Source: Zea mays
Lineage: Eukaryota > Streptophyta > Magnoliopsida > Poales > Poaceae
DNA: 64,000 bases
Assembly (NCBI RefSeq): GCF_902167145.1
Contig: NC_050097.1
Location: 114,175,982-114,239,981, forward strand
Reading direction: 5' to 3'
The notes under the pieces are model-generated. The model was given only the letters and a program-made list of their open reading frames with translations, searched no databases and was not told the origin of the DNA. Each line of letters begins with the position of its first letter. The stretch's first letter is position 1. A program made the position numbers and the translations under genes. Shown piece after piece: positions 10,982 through 23,272 of this stretch.

Positions 10982-13532
10982 TGTCACACCCGGTTTTAGA
11001 AGGCAAACCGAATGCGAACCATGTACGTGCCAGGATCAGTTATTCACGTACACAGCAGTTACATAATATGGACATCATCACACAGTGCTCAAAATAGTAT
11101 TAATAAGGGAAATAGTCGATTACATCATACGTCTGAGACGTCCATATAGTTCTTACAGTAAATCAAAGTGCGGAAAAGAAACGTAGATAACGCGGCCTTC
11201 ACAGGCAGCCGACTGGGGGTTGCCGCTAACCCACACCTAGAACTCGTCGTAATCTTGGAACTCCTGGAAGTCTCCTTCCACAGCTTCATCTTCGCCTGAG
11301 CAGTGGTTGCAATGCTGACAACCTGGGGGGGGGGGTTTGGTGTGTAGAGCAAGGGTGAGTACACATCAACATACTCAGCAAGTATCCTGTTTGGCTGTAG
11401 TGGACTAGCTTTATGTGGGGATAAGTCAAGCAGTTGCTTTTAGTTGGTCAGATTATTATTTACTAGTAGAAAGCCAAGTTTTAGCATTTACCCAAGTTAT
11501 TAACCCGATGTACCCTTTCCAAACGGAAAGAATACCACTTACCAGCACCATAGTCATAACCAAAACCATCAATCTCATAACCACCTGTACCACAATGTCT
11601 CTGATCAAGTACCACTAATCATTGGAGCTCCCTTGGCCGCTCATAACCGTGAGCACGGCTGATATATCAGTTTCATAACACTCTGCAGAGGTTGTGCACT
11701 TTACCCATAAGCCGTGATTCCCTCTTGCCTTGGGCCGATCAAACCCTTAAACACTACCAAGGTGAATAGGCAGGGTTTCACTACGTAGCCTTTACAAAGA
11801 TTCCCCGGGGCTGTAGCCACCCGTTAGGTTTCCTAAATGCACCGCACTCCTCCCCAAGGGGCGAACCCAAACTTGGCAGAGCGAGCCGCATACACCGAGC
11901 CCCATTGACGGCACGACGGCTAAGTGAACTACATCCCGGATCCTCTAATTATTCAGCTAAGGGCACCCCATTCCACCCTTATGGTTGCACTGTTTTCCCG
12001 GGCGGTCATCCATAGAACAGGTCCTTACGGAGAGGCACTCGAGAAACCGCTCGAGTCCCCTTAAATGCCACAAGTATAATCATAGATAAGAACGGGAAAA
12101 CAGCGTATCATAGATAATCTCATCATGTTCATTGATTAGAGTTGAGCAATAGCATAAAGCTAAACAGTAATAATCCAACCCAAATAGGTAAACAAGGACA
12201 GGGATAACAAAAGCTAGTCAATCCTTAGGTATAAAGGTGTAATGCGGGAGGTGAATTAATTAATGAATAGGACAGAGATAGGTCTAAGGACACTTGCCTC
12301 CACCAAACGACTGCTGCTCAGGGGCTTCTCCTGCGGGTTCCTCGGGCTCTTCGACCGAATCGTTCTCTATGCGATTGCAAACATACATACATCCATCCAC
12401 ATTTAATACAAAAGAACAGTACACCATACAAGGGAACAAATAAAGTAAGTATGCATCAAGTATGACATTCGATATCGCATTTGTTATGGTTAGAAAGAAA
12501 CGGGAAAGGGTCTCGCAGGGGGTTAAATCTTATGCACTAACGATCAATTATAATTGTTTCTTAACAAAAGACTTCTGTTACATCTACACTAATGGTAACC
12601 TAATCATTTTAAGTTGATCAACATTGCACGAGATAAACAATTAACTACATGAATCAATTAGCATAACGAAATTTTAAATTAAATTTCCTATTTCAATGGC
12701 ATATGAACAACGATTAGCCTACTTAAAATAAAGTAGCTATGATCACAGAAAGTAAATAAAATAAAATAAAATAATAAAAAAAATAAAAAACAGGGGGGGG
12801 CGGCCAGGGCGCGGCCAGGCGGGCGGCCGGGGGCGCGGCCAGGCGGGCGGCCAGGCGGGCGGCCGAGCGGGCGGCCAGGCGGGCGGCCAGGGCGCGCGGC
12901 CATGGCGGCGGCCATGGCGCCGAGCGGCGAGGGGAAGGGGAGGGGGAATGGGGGAGGGAGGAGAGAGGGAGGAGGGGGGCTCACCGGCGAGGGGCGGCCG
13001 ACGGCGGGGGGGGCGGCCGGCAGGGGGCGGCGGCGGCTTAGGGCAGGGGCGGGTAGGGGCGGCGCTAGGGGAGAGAGAGGGAAAATGAGAGAGAGGGAGA
13101 GGAATTGGGGGGTTTTGGGGAAAAAATAAAGGGAGGGGGGCGGCATGGGCCAATTGGGCCCAAGGGGGGGCGCCAGGGGCGGCTGGGCCGGCCGGGGTCG
13201 GCCCACGGCGCGGGAGAGAGAGAGATAGAAGAGAGAGAAAGAGAGAGAAAAAGAAATAAAAGATCTTCTTCTTATTTTCGAAATCCGATCTTTCTACATG
13301 AATGCATTTGCACTTTCAAAGCAATCAAAAGAAATGCAAGGTTCGGCATGGTGCATCAAACAACATAAAGTACTTAGGGTTTTTCTTACACGGGAAATCC
13401 AAACCGAATCCCGCTAGAACTTTGGAAAAGGTCAAGGTTTAGCGAGGGGAAAAAGAAAAAGAAAAGGTAACGCCCGAATTTTGGCGAGTAAAGAAAAGAA
13501 AAAATTCAACTGCAAAAATTCGGGGCGTTACA
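10982..13532 (-). repeat. LTR 2 of element E, shared middle LTR
   Basis: This 2551-bp LTR is the 5' LTR for copy 1 and at the same time the 3' LTR for copy 2. It is nearly identical to LTR 1 and LTR 3. It has one extra GC-rich minisatellite unit around 12850 and a longer G-homopolymer near 11325. Private differences include one near 12732 and one near 13103. A middle LTR with a PBS on one side and a PPT on the other is the signature of a recombinant tandem. Confidence 0.9.
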
Positions 13533-13551
13533 AACCTATCCCCCTTAAAAG
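13533..13551 (-). promoter_or_regulatory. Polypurine tract of E copy 2
   Basis: A purine run on the minus strand abuts LTR 2, identical to that of copy 1. Confidence 0.75.
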
Positions 13552-13568
13552 AATCTCGCCCTCGAGAT

Positions 13569-16500
13569 TCAGGGCTGGCTAGCAAAGAGCTCTGGGTACT
13601 TGGCCACTAGATCATCTTCACGCTCCCAGGTTGCTTCTTCCTCAGAGTGGTGATTCCATCTGACTTTGCACATTCTGATGGTCTTCCTTCGGGTGACTCT
13701 ATCTGCAATCTCAAGGATCTGAGCTGGCTTCTCAACATAGGTCAAGTCCTCCTGGACCTCAAGACCTTCCACTGGCAACTGCTCTTCTGGCACACGCAAG
13801 CACTTCTTCAACTGAGACACATGAAAGACATTATGCACAGCAGACAAATTCTCGGGCAAACTGAGCTGATAGGCCACTTCTCCACGTCTTGCAAGAATCT
13901 GATACGGACCAATGTAGCGGGGTGCTAGCTTGCCTTTCACTCCGAATCTTCTGACTCCTCTGATCGGTGACACTTTCAGATAGACAAAATCTCCGACTTC
14001 AAAACTCAGCTCTCTTCTTCTTGTGTCTGCATAGCTTCGCTGCCTCGATTGCGCTATCTTCAGATTCTCTCGAACCATCTTGATGTTCTCTTCGGCTTCA
14101 AGCAAAATGTCTGGCCCAAATACTTGCTTTTCTCCAGGCTGATCCCATTGCAACGGAGTTCTGCAACTTCTTCCATAGAGCGCCTGAAACGGTGACATCT
14201 TCAAACTGGCCTGGTAACTGTTGTTATAGGAAAACTCTGCATAAGGCAATCGCTTATCCCATCCGGACTGATCTTGCAACGCACAGGCTCTCAACATGTC
14301 TTCAAGAATTTGATTGGTTCTTTCGGTCTGGCCATCTGTCTGCGGGTGATAAGCTGAACTGAAATTCAGATGTGTGCCCAAGGCTTCATGCAACTGCTGC
14401 CAGAAATGAGAGGTGAACTGCGTTCCTCTGTCTGACACTATCTTCTTTGGCACACCATGAAGACAAACGATCCGAGACATATACAATTCTGCCAATACTG
14501 CACTGTTGTAATTGGTCTTGACAGGTATGAAGTGGGCTGACTTGGTCAAACGGTCCACCACTACCCAAATGGAATCGTAGCCGGCTCGAGTGCGAGGCAA
14601 TCCGACTATGAAATCCATACCAATTTCATCCCATTTCCACTGAGGGATCTGCAACGGTTGCAACAATCCAGCTGGTCTCTGGTGCTCTGCCTTAATTCTT
14701 CGGCAACTATCGCACTTAGCCACATGCTCTGCGATTTCTCTCTTCATTCCGTACCACCAGAATTTCTTCTTCAGATCCTGATACATCTTCTCACTACCAG
14801 GGTGAATCGAATAAGCTGTCTCATGAGCTTCCTTAAGAATCAACTCTCGAATAGACTGGACATTGGGAACACACAAGCGGTCTTTGAACCATATCACGCC
14901 TTCTGCATCCTCTCGAAAATCTTTGCCTTTGCCTTCTAGAATCAATCGCCGAATCTCACTGATCTTCTCATCACTCTTCTGCGCTTCTTTGATTTCGCGC
15001 TCCAAGGTAGGTTCCAACTCAACCGTGACTCCTCGCGAATTATTCAGAAATCCGAGACTCAACCTGTCAAACTCCTTGGCCAACTCATAAGGCATCGGAC
15101 GAGCGACCATCAGATTGACTTGACTCTTTCTGCTCAAAGCATCTGCCACTACGTTTGCTTTGCCTGGATGGTAATGAATCTCCAACTCATAGTCTTTGAT
15201 CAACTCTAACCATCTTCGCTGCCTCATGTTCAACTCTGACTGAGTGAATATGTACTTCAGACTCTTGTGGTCTGTGTAAACATCACATTTCTGTCCATAC
15301 AGATAGTGCCTCCATGTCTTCAGTGCGTGAACCACTGCTGCCAACTCTAGATCATGGATCGGGTAGTTCTTCTCATGAACCTTCAGCTGTCGGGACGAGT
15401 AAGCCACAACTCTTCCCTCTTGCATCAACACACATCCCAAACCTGTGTAGCAAGCATCGCAATACACCGAGAAGGGCTTGTGCACATCAGGCAAGACTAG
15501 GACAGGCGCTGTAGTCAACTTCTCTTTCAGCGCTTCAAAGGCCTCTTGGCATTTCTGGGTCCACTTGAACTCAACTTTGTTGCCTAGCAACGCTGTCATT
15601 GGTTTCGCAACCTTCGAAAACCCTTCAATGAATCGCCGATAATATCCGGCCATTCCAATGAAGCTCTTGATTCCTCTAGCATCTGTTGGCGCTTTCCAGT
15701 TCAAAATGTCTGCCACTTTCTTCGGATCCACAGCCAATCCTTCTTTGTTGATTATATGACCCAAGAACAGGACTTCACTGATCCAGAACTCACATTTGCT
15801 CAACTTTGCATACAACTGGTGCTCTCGCAATCTCTGCAACACCATCCTCAAATGATCTGCATGCTCTTCTTCGCTTTGAGAATAAACCAGAATATCATCA
15901 ATGAATACCACCACAAACTTATCAAGGTAATCCATGAATACACTGTTCATCAAGTTCATAAAGAATGCTGGCGCATTGGTCAAACCAAAAGACATCACTG
16001 TGAACTCGTACAACCCATACTTGGAAATGAATGCCGTCTTCGGAATGTCCGAAGGTCGGATCCTGAGCTGATGATAACCTGACCTCAGATCAATCTTGGA
16101 GAACACACTGGCTCCTCTCAACTGGTCGAACAGATCTTCTATTCTGGGCAAGGGATACTTGTTCTTGATCGTGACTTCATTCAAAGCTCGATAATCGATG
16201 CACATCCTCTTGGTGCCATCTTTCTTTTCCACGAACAGGACAGGGGCGGCCCAAGGCGAGGTGCTTGGCCGAATGTAACCTTTCTCTGACAGCTCATCAA
16301 TTTGCTTCTTAAGCTCAACCAACTCTGGTCCAGATATTCTGTAAGCTCTCTTAAAGATAGGGGCGGTTCCAGGAAGAAGCTCTATGGCAAACTCAACTTT
16401 CCGCTCTGGTGGCATACCCGGTAAATCCTTTGGAAACACATCTGGGAATTCAGACACAACCTTGATACTCTCAATTGGATCTGCTTCACTGCTATCGACA

Positions 16501-18131
16501 GCCATCTGATAACAACTTCCTTTCTTCGGCTCAGGTGGGACTAACTCGGTCACCACTTCCTTTCCTAGTGGGGACACCAACTTGATTGTCCTTTTATCAC
16601 AACTGATAACTGCCTGATACTTATCTAGCCAATTCATCCCTAGGATGACATCTATTCCCTGAGTACCCATTACTATAAGGTTGGCGGGAAACGCTATCCC
16701 CCTTATTTTCACACTTATATTCAAACAAATGCTATCGGCTCGAATTCTACCACCGGCTGAGTCAATTTGAATGGGGGTTGACATGGTAGTAGTTGGAAGA
16801 TTATGTGCTTCTACCCATGATGTAGTAATGAAAGAATGCGTTGCTCCAGTATCAAATAACACTTCTGCAATATGGGAGTCGACTGGGAACATACCTACTA
16901 TCATGCCGGGGGTCTCCTGAACTGCTTCAGCTTCCAAGTGGTTCAATCTTCCATGATTATAGCGCTGCTGAGAGCGATTGCCTGCTCCAGGCTGAGACAC
17001 ATTCTGCTTTGCTGGGGCATTGGGGCCTGACTGCTGCTGGGCTGCCTTCTTCGGACATTGCATCACCCAGTGGCCTTGCTCTCCACAGTGGAAACACGCC
17101 CTGTTTCCAACCTGAGCTGGTGCTGCCTGACTGTTCTGCTGGTTTGCTGGGGCAGGAAGACGAGGTGCTTGCTGATTCTGCTTCTGAAACTGACCTCCTG
17201 ACTGATTGCTCTGACGGTTCTGGTACTGATGCTGGGGATACTGCCTTTGGAACTGCTGATGCTGCTGAGGTGGACGCTGGTTCTGCCTGAACTGCTGAGG
17301 TTGATTGCCTGAAAAACGAGGGCGGCTGCTGCTTCCAGGCTGCGGTCCACTGATCTTGCGCTTACGATCTTCCATCTCCTTGCGCTTTCTCTCCGTCATG
17401 ATTGCTCTATCAATCAGGTGCTGGAATGTCGGGAAGGTGTGATTCATCAGCTGATACTGCAGAGGGTCAACCAAGCCTCTCAGGAAACGGTATTGTCGCT
17501 TGGCGTCGGTGTTGACATCTTCAGGAGCATAGCGAGACAATTGCAGAAACTTGTCCCGGTACTCACTGACAGACAATGGCCCTTGCTTGAGAGCCAGGAA
17601 CTCCTCCTTCTTCACAGTCATCAGACCTGCAGGAACATGGTACTGACGGAAGCTACCTCTGAATTCTTCCCAAGTGATGGTGTCGGGGTTGGCATGGGTG
17701 GCGAGGTAAGACTCCCACCATGACTGGGCTGCTCCTCTCAATAGACGGGGACCATACAGAACTTTCTCCCTGTCATCGCACTGAGCGGTATGCAACTCCC
17801 GCTCCACAGTGCGCAGCCAATCTTCAGCATCCATGGGGTCAGAAGAATGAGCGAACGTTGGTGGATGACCTCTCATGAATTCAGCACGCTTGTCTCTAGG
17901 CATCTGAGGCATCTGAGGTTGAGGTGGCGCCTGCTGCTGTTGTTGCTGCTGCTGCTGAATGGCGGCCAAGGTCTGACCGATGGCCTGAACTGCCTGAGTC
18001 TGCATCAGAAACATCTGCTCAATCGACATCGGGGGCGGGGGCGGCAGCTGCTGCTGCTGGGGCGCCTCATCTTGCTGACCGGCTCGCTCCTGCTGAGCAC
18101 GCCTTCCTCCTCTACGCCTGTTCTCTGACAT
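13569..18131 (-). CDS. gag-pol: Intact gag-pol polyprotein of chromovirus E (copy 2)
   Basis: A single 1520-aa ORF. I chose the ATG at 18131 (MSENRRRGG) because the 86 residues open upstream are hydrophobic, begin with TTG and are not Gag-like. Approximate domains: polyglutamine/proline stretch near 65-85, Gag with CCHC knuckle [14 protein letters not shown] at about 344-360, aspartic protease DTG at about 425, reverse transcriptase about 580-800 with FIDD at about 744, RNase H about 887-997, integrase with HHCC finger about 1104-1144 and D, D, E residues at about 1176, 1233 and 1267, GPY/F module about 1410, and a C-terminal chromodomain about 1464-1513 that would guide insertion to particular chromatin. 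No stop or frameshift is visible, so this copy looks potentially functional. Gag and Pol are in one frame, as in many chromoviruses. It follows ORF0 in the same orientation and is flanked by PPT and LTR. Confidence 0.95.
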   Translation of the reverse strand: MSENRRRGGRRAQQERAGQQDEAPQQQQLPPPPPMSIEQMFLMQTQAVQAIGQTLAAIQQQQQQQQQAPPQPQMPQMPRDKRAEFMRGHPPTFAHSSDPMDAEDWLRTVERELHTAQCDDREKVLYGPRLLRGAAQSWWESYLATHANPDTITWEEFRGSFRQYHVPAGLMTVKKEEFLALKQGPLSVSEYRDKFLQLSRYAPEDVNTDAKRQYRFLRGLVDPLQYQLMNHTFPTFQHLIDRAIMTERKRKEMEDRKRKISGPQPGSSSRPRFSGNQPQQFRQNQRPPQQHQQFQRQYPQHQYQNRQSNQSGGQFQKQNQQAPRLPAPANQQNSQAAPAQVGNRACFHCGEQGHWVMQCPKKAAQQQSGPNAPAKQNVSQPGAGNRSQQRYNHGRLNHLEAEAVQETPGMIVGMFPVDSHIAEVLFDTGATHSFITTSWVEAHNLPTTTMSTPIQIDSAGGRIRADSICLNISVKIRGIAFPANLIVMGTQGIDVILGMNWLDKYQAVISCDKRTIKLVSPLGKEVVTELVPPEPKKGSCYQMAVDSSEADPIESIKVVSEFPDVFPKDLPGMPPERKVEFAIELLPGTAPIFKRAYRISGPELVELKKQIDELSEKGYIRPSTSPWAAPVLFVEKKDGTKRMCIDYRALNEVTIKNKYPLPRIEDLFDQLRGASVFSKIDLRSGYHQLRIRPSDIPKTAFISKYGLYEFTVMSFGLTNAPAFFMNLMNSVFMDYLDKFVVVFIDDILVYSQSEEEHADHLRMVLQRLREHQLYAKLSKCEFWISEVLFLGHIINKEGLAVDPKKVADILNWKAPTDARGIKSFIGMAGYYRRFIEGFSKVAKPMTALLGNKVEFKWTQKCQEAFEALKEKLTTAPVLVLPDVHKPFSVYCDACYTGLGCVLMQEGRVVAYSSRQLKVHEKNYPIHDLELAAVVHALKTWRHYLYGQKCDVYTDHKSLKYIFTQSELNMRQRRWLELIKDYELEIHYHPGKANVVADALSRKSQVNLMVARPMPYELAKEFDRLSLGFLNNSRGVTVELEPTLEREIKEAQKSDEKISEIRRLILEGKGKDFREDAEGVIWFKDRLCVPNVQSIRELILKEAHETAYSIHPGSEKMYQDLKKKFWWYGMKREIAEHVAKCDSCRRIKAEHQRPAGLLQPLQIPQWKWDEIGMDFIVGLPRTRAGYDSIWVVVDRLTKSAHFIPVKTNYNSAVLAELYMSRIVCLHGVPKKIVSDRGTQFTSHFWQQLHEALGTHLNFSSAYHPQTDGQTERTNQILEDMLRACALQDQSGWDKRLPYAEFSYNNSYQASLKMSPFQALYGRSCRTPLQWDQPGEKQVFGPDILLEAEENIKMVRENLKIAQSRQRSYADTRRRELSFEVGDFVYLKVSPIRGVRRFGVKGKLAPRYIGPYQILARRGEVAYQLSLPENLSAVHNVFHVSQLKKCLRVPEEQLPVEGLEVQEDLTYVEKPAQILEIADRVTRRKTIRMCKVRWNHHSEEEATWEREDDLVAKYPELFASQP

Positions 18132-18534
18132 CTGCAGAATGCAACCACACATCAGAACTGATCTGGCAAATCTTGCAGCATAAGAAAAGAGAATAGAATT
18201 CTTCAACAGCACTGAACAGATGAGCATCTTCACTGATCTCCAACACAGACCACACAGCTTCTCAGATAAAGAGGAAAGTGGAATAAAAGGTTTCCCAACT
18301 ATATAACTAACTTTATTAACATAATATGTAAACCAAAATGCAGGGGGTACCCACACTCTGGTGACAATCATTACAAAGATCCAAATCAAACATAGTTCAT
18401 CATGACAAACATAGATGCACAGGATATAGCAAACTACCCTGTCTAACTAAGACTAACTAAGACCGAGACCAACGCTAAGACTGAAGCTTCTATGTATATA
18501 TTTCGTATTAATTACAAGGTCCAACTCTAACGAT
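18132..18534 (-). other. Spacer between ORF0 and gag (E copy 2)
   Basis: Counterpart of 9311-9713. I see no gene or clear motif. Confidence 0.5.
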
Positions 18535-19548
18535 TTATGGTTCTAGAGTTATCTTGGTCCTGCAGGCGGGATTGCCATAAGACTGGTGTCCACGCTGAGG
18601 TGAGCGGTACGGGTGCTGAGTCCCGACGGGAGCGGGGGAACCACCATCCAAATAACGACGTTCCGCGCGCTCAGCCCGCAACAGGGCGATCTCAACACGA
18701 GCCCTACTCAGCTCGTCTAATGCATGGTCCAGCTCCGTGTTTAGCACGGCGGCTAGGTTGACTGTGCTGCTCAACCTAGGATTGCCCTCACCGACCGGTG
18801 AGACAATCACGCCTCCTGTGCTGCCAGATGGACGGCGGGGGTAATACTTCAGGTCAAGACCGTCAGCTGCCCCACCGAAAACCGAGCAGTAGTGCGAAAG
18901 CGCACGCCGTGCAGCATCTTGCATGGCTGCCTCAGCTGAGTCCCGCTCAGAGATAGAATAGTGCTCTGAACAGGCCTCCGCACCCTGGAGACTGTCCTCC
19001 GGGCAGCGCACCAAGCAAGTTGCCTCCCAGCGGTCCGGGTAGACCCCGCGACTATGCTGGTAGACCACACAACGATACTCAACGGACCAAGTATGCCGGT
19101 CAAATGCCCGACGTAGCAGGGTGTCGAGCGCATCATGGAAGTGACACCCGCGAGCAGCGTCGCGAGTGATGGGTCGAGCAACCCATCCTTCCGGCTCAGG
19201 GTTAGCAGAGAAGTCGGTGTCGTGGCTCGAGCTGTCGTCGCCATCTCCGTCGTCTGGGTCTCCTCCAGCAGCTACTCCAGAAGCTGGGGCGCCCAGTGGT
19301 GGTGCAGGGGGCGGCTCCAGAGGAAGCACAGGGGAGCAGCTCCTCACAGACTCTATCTCCTGGTGGAGCGAGAAGGAAGAGCTCTGCTGCTCCTGTCGTC
19401 GACGCTCCTGCTCCTCACGCAGGCGGTGGTGTAGTCTCTCCAAGTGGCTGGACTGTCCGGCCACGGGACGGCGAAGCGGACGCTCAGCAAGGCGGGAGGG
19501 TAAGAAGGGGATGACTGACTTTCGTGCAGTGTGTCTAAGTCGAGCCAT
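18535..19548 (-). CDS. ORF0 protein upstream of gag (E copy 2), possible dsRBD-like fold
   Basis: A 337-aa protein encoded between PBS and gag in sense orientation. I do not recognise a named family. An extra ORF upstream of gag ('orf0') has been described for some rice gypsy elements, so the position is not unique. What is visible: basic N-terminus, a charged helix, an acidic linker, then residues about 135-225 with the order helix (ALDTLLRRAF), three predicted strands (VEYRCVVYQH; WEATCLVRC; EHYSISER), and a helix rich in alanine (SAEAAMQDAARRAL). That alpha-beta-beta-beta-alpha order and the Ala-rich last helix recall double-stranded RNA-binding domains, but the lysine patch that normally contacts RNA is missing. 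A heptad-like coiled coil follows (about 265-300), suggesting oligomerisation. The fold assignment is inference. Confidence 0.75.
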   Translation of the reverse strand: MARLRHTARKSVIPFLPSRLAERPLRRPVAGQSSHLERLHHRLREEQERRRQEQQSSSFSLHQEIESVRSCSPVLPLEPPPAPPLGAPASGVAAGGDPDDGDGDDSSSHDTDFSANPEPEGWVARPITRDAARGCHFHDALDTLLRRAFDRHTWSVEYRCVVYQHSRGVYPDRWEATCLVRCPEDSLQGAEACSEHYSISERDSAEAAMQDAARRALSHYCSVFGGAADGLDLKYYPRRPSGSTGGVIVSPVGEGNPRLSSTVNLAAVLNTELDHALDELSRARVEIALLRAERAERRYLDGGSPAPVGTQHPYRSPQRGHQSYGNPACRTKITLEP

Positions 19549-19785
19549 CTACAAAAGACATCGCAAGCAAAAGGGTGAGAACAGAATCAATATGACCAGC
19601 AAGTAATAAGTAAATGAAGGATCAGAATGAAACACAATTTTTTAGCAAGGTATAATATATAGTAGAACATAGGTTTGGTCGGTATGACTAACTTTTGAAG
19701 AGATATCAAAGTCAAGGCAGAGACAGAGGTCTATAGTCCTTAGAACGACCATTCTACTCTAGGTTAGCGGTCCTACAGTCAGCAC

Positions 19786-19798
19786 GGCTTTGATACCA
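19786..19798 (-). promoter_or_regulatory. Primer-binding site of E copy 2 (initiator tRNA-Met type)
   Basis: TGGTATCAAAGCC on the minus strand, four bases from LTR 3, identical to the copy 1 PBS. Confidence 0.85.
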
Positions 19799-19802
19799 CT
19801 TA

Positions 19803-22317
19803 TGTCACACCCGGTTTTAGAAGGCAAACCGAATGCGAACCATGTACGTGCCAGGATCAGTTATTCACGTACACAGCAGTTACATAATATGGACATCATC
19901 ACACAGTGCTCAAAATAGTATTAATAAGGGAAATAGTCGATTACATCATACGTCTGAGACGTCCATATAGTTCTTACAGTAAATCAAAGTGCGGAAAAGA
20001 AACGTAGATAACGCGGCCTTCACAGGCAGCCGACTGGGGGTTGCCGCTAACCCACACCTAGAACTCGTCGTAATCTTGGAACTCCTGGAAGTCTCCTTCC
20101 ACAGCTTCATCTTCGCCTGAGCAGTGGTTGCAATGCTGACAACCTGGGGGGGGGGGGGTTTGGTGTGTAGAGCAAGGGTGAGTACACATCAACATACTCA
20201 GCAAGTATCCTGTTTGGCTGTAGTGGACTAGCTTTATGTGGGGATAAGTCAAGCAGTTGCTTTTAGTTGGTCAGATTATTATTTACTAGTAGAAAGCCAA
20301 GTTTTAGCATTTACCCAAGTTATTAACCCGATGTACCCTTTCCAAACGGAAAGAATACCACTTACCAGCACCATAGTCATAACCAAAACCATCAATCTCA
20401 TAACCACCTGTACCACAATGTCTCTGATCAAGTACCACTAATCATTGGAGCTCCCTTGGCCGCTCATAACCGTGAGCACGGCTGATATATCAGTTTCATA
20501 ACACTCTGCAGAGGTTGTGCACTTTACCCATAAGCCGTGATTCCCTCTTGCCTTGGGCCGATCAAACCCTTAAACACTACCAAGGTGAATAGGCAGGGTT
20601 TCACTACGTAGCCTTTACAAAGATTCCCCGGGGCTGTAGCCACCCGTTAGGTTTCCTAAATGCACCGCACTCCTCCCCAAGGGGCGAACCCAAACTTGGC
20701 AGAGCGAGCCGCATACACCGAGCCCCATTGACGGCACGACGGCTAAGTGAACTACATCCCAGATCCTCTAATTATTCAGCTAAGGGCACCCAATTCCACC
20801 CTTATGGTTGCACTGTTTTCCCGGGCGGTCATCCATAGAACAGGTCCTTACGGAGAGGCACTCGAGAAACCGCTCGAGTCCCCTTAAATGCCACAAGTAT
20901 AATCATAGATAAGAACGGGAAAACAGCGTATCATAGATAATCTCATCATGTTCATTGATTAGAGTTGAGCAATAGCATAAAGCTAAACAGTAATAATCCA
21001 ACCCAAATAGGTAAACAAGGACAGGGATAACAAAAGCTAGTCAATCCTTAGGTATAAAGGTGTAATGCGGGAGGTGAATTAATTAATGAATAGGACAGAG
21101 ATAGGTCTAAGGACACTTGCCTCCACCAAACGACTGCTGCTCAGGGGCTTCTCCTGCGGGTTCCTCGGGCTCTTCGACCGAATCGTTCTCTATGCGATTG
21201 CAAACATACATACATCCATCCACATTTAATACAAAAGAACAGTACACCATACAAGGGAACAAATAAAGTAAGTATGCATCAAGTATGACATTCGATATCG
21301 CATTTGTTATGGTTAGAAAGAAACGGGAAAGGGTCTCGCAGGGGGTTAAATCTTATGCACTAACGATCAATTATAATTGTTTCTTAACAAAAGACTTCTG
21401 TTACATCTACACTAATGGTAACCTAATCATTTTAAGTTGATCAACATTGCACGAGATAAACAATTAACTACATGAATCAATTAGCATAACGAAATTTTAA
21501 ATTAAATTTCCTATTTCAATGGCATATGAACAACGATTAGCCTACTTAAAATAAAATAGCTATGATCACAGAAAGTAAATAAAATAAAATAAAATAATAA
21601 AAAAAATAAAAAACAGGGGAGGCGGCCAGGGCGCGGCCAGGCGGGCGGCCGGGGGCGCGGCCAGGCGGGCGGCCAGGGCGCGCGGCCATGGCGGCGGCCA
21701 TGGCGCTGAGCGGCGAGGGGAAGGGGAGGGGGAATGGGGGAGGGAGGAGAGAGGGAGGAGGGGGGCTCACCGGCGAGGGGCGGCCGACGGCGGGGGTGCG
21801 GCCGGCAGGGGGCGGCGGCGGCTTAGGGCAGGGGCGGGTAGGGGCGGCGCTAGGGGAGAGAGAGGGAAAATGAGAGAGAGGGAGAGGGATTGGGGGGTTT
21901 TGGGGAAAAAATAAAGGGAGGGGGGCGGCATGGGCCAATTGGGCCCAAGGGGGGGCGCCAGGGGCGGCTGGGCCGGCCGGGGTCGGCCCACGGCGCGGGA
22001 GAGAGAGAGATAGAAGAGAGAGAAAGAGAGAGAAAAAGAAATAAAAGATCTTCTTCTTATTTTCGAAATCCGATCTTTCTACATGAATGCATTTGCACTT
22101 TCAAAGCAATCAAAAGAAATGCAAGGTTCGGCATGGTGCATCAAACAACATAAAGTACTTAGGGTTTTTCTTACACGGGAAATCCAAACCGAATCCCGCT
22201 AGAACTTTGGAAAAGGTCAAGGTTTAGCGAGGGGAAAAAGAAAAAGAAAAGGTAACGCCCGAATTTTGGCGAGTAAAGAAAAGAAAAAATTCAACTGCAA
22301 AAATTCGGGGCGTTACA
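19803..22317 (-). repeat. LTR 3 of element E (5' LTR of the intact copy)
   Basis: This 2515-bp LTR has fewer GC-rich minisatellite units than LTR 1 and 2 (around 21615-21690) and the longest G-homopolymer (near 20145-20158). It is followed at 22318-22322 by the right TSD CCCGT. It would drive transcription towards lower coordinates. Confidence 0.9.
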
Positions 22318-22442
22318 CCCGTTATCACTCGGTTGTAACTTCTAAAAACGCCGACGTCGCCGGTAATCAATCGGCTGTTATTCCTAAAGCGGCAACGTGG
22401 CTCCAAAGGACTCGGCCGCTACCACTAAAGCGCCGACATCAC
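22318..22442. repeat. Continuation of the ~41-bp repeat after element E
   Basis: It starts with the duplicated CCCGT and then CACTCGG-type units, completing the array cut by element E at 2172. The uncut arrangement is visible around 55617-55740. Confidence 0.75.
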
Positions 22443-22759
22443 GAAGAAGGCAATCTGAAACGCGACTCGACGATTCTAAGTCGTTACTCAAGCGTTACGT
22501 CCAAGAACAACATCCGCAGTAAGCATAAATACGATCGACAATCGACGGGAAAGCAAAAGAGTGCACACAGAATGGGGCGAATTTCTTCTTCATCATAAAA
22601 GGGAAGCATTACCAAACTTAAAAATCAACTCATTATGAGCTGATTACCTCCCCACTACTACACTATATTTCACTACATTATACTACTAACTACTACTACA
22701 TTATTTCACTAATACTACTTCTACTACTAATCTATACTAACATTTAAAACCAGTGGCGC

Positions 22760-23185
22760 CTAGCCACTGACCTTGTTGCTACCCTTGCTGTCGCCCTCGC
22801 CGTCGCCTTCGCCGCCCTTGCCGTCGCCTTTGCCGCCGTCACCGCCGCCATCACCATCGCCTCCGTCGTCGTCGTCGTCACCGCCATCTCCGTCGCCGCC
22901 GCCCTCCTCGTTCGAGGAGTACTCCGACTCATCCGAGCCCTCGAGCCCGGCGCGCTCGATGGCCCAGATGTAGGTCCACACCTCTGCGGCGAGCCCCTGA
23001 GAGTCGTCTGAGTCATCAGACGATGCTGGGGGAGAGGCATGAACCGGTGAGCCCTCTGACTCGGAGGAGAACTCCTCCTCCGAGTACTCCGAGTCGCCGA
23101 AGTCCTCCGAGGGAGGAGTAGGCTCACGCTTCCGCTTATTGCCGTAGTGATGCGAAGAACTACCACCTTTCTTGCTCTTGCCCAT
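22760..23185 (-). CDS. aORF2: small acidic Ser/Glu/Asp/Gly-rich antisense protein
   Basis: 141 aa, starting MGKSKKGGSSS at 23185 in a good context (CCACCATGGG). A lysine/arginine patch (about 4-22, NKRKRE) could serve as a nuclear signal. It is followed by an acidic serine-rich region (about 24-68), a short hydrophobic/aromatic segment (AAEVWTYIWAIERAGL, about 66-81), and a long Gly-Asp repeat tail (about 95-138). A TATA box lies 80 bp upstream. It is antisense to the retrotransposon and lies between aORF1 and the PPT. I do not recognise a family; acidic serine-rich tails occur in histone-binding and activator proteins, but that is only a composition argument. It is absent from the neighbouring A element. 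It may be a captured gene or an accessory gene lost elsewhere. Confidence 0.55.
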   Translation of the reverse strand: MGKSKKGGSSSHHYGNKRKREPTPPSEDFGDSEYSEEEFSSESEGSPVHASPPASSDDSDDSQGLAAEVWTYIWAIERAGLEGSDESEYSSNEEGGGDGDGGDDDDDGGDGDGGGDGGKGDGKGGEGDGEGDSKGSNKVSG

Positions 23186-23263
23186 GGTGGAGTAGAAGGA
23201 AAGTGAAGAGAGTAAGCAACAAGCAGCAATAAGAGATGTGAAGATGCCGGAGAAGCAAGCACA

Positions 23264-23272
23264 CTATTTATA
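23264..23272 (-). promoter_or_regulatory. TATA box of aORF2
   Basis: TATAAATAG on the minus strand, about 80 bp upstream of the aORF2 ATG. Confidence 0.6.

Larger units (their letters stand above)
2173..22317 (-). mobile_element. Element E: tandem Tekay-type chromovirus, 3 LTRs and 2 internal regions
   Basis: The 20,145-bp insertion begins TGTCACACCC and ends GGGGCGTTACA on the plus strand and is flanked by the 5-bp TSD CCCGT (2168-2172 and 22318-22322). The uninterrupted target sequence is seen in the paralog near 55617-55640. Sense is the minus strand. Order in sense direction: LTR 22317-19803, iMet-type PBS, ORF0, gag-pol, PPT, LTR 13532-10982, PBS, ORF0, gag-pol, PPT, LTR 4711-2173. A C-terminal chromodomain and GPY/F motif, long LTRs and the PBS fit the Tekay/Del chromovirus clade. 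LTR and internal copies differ at only a handful of positions, so the array is very young. It is probably the product of LTR-LTR unequal recombination. Confidence 0.92.
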
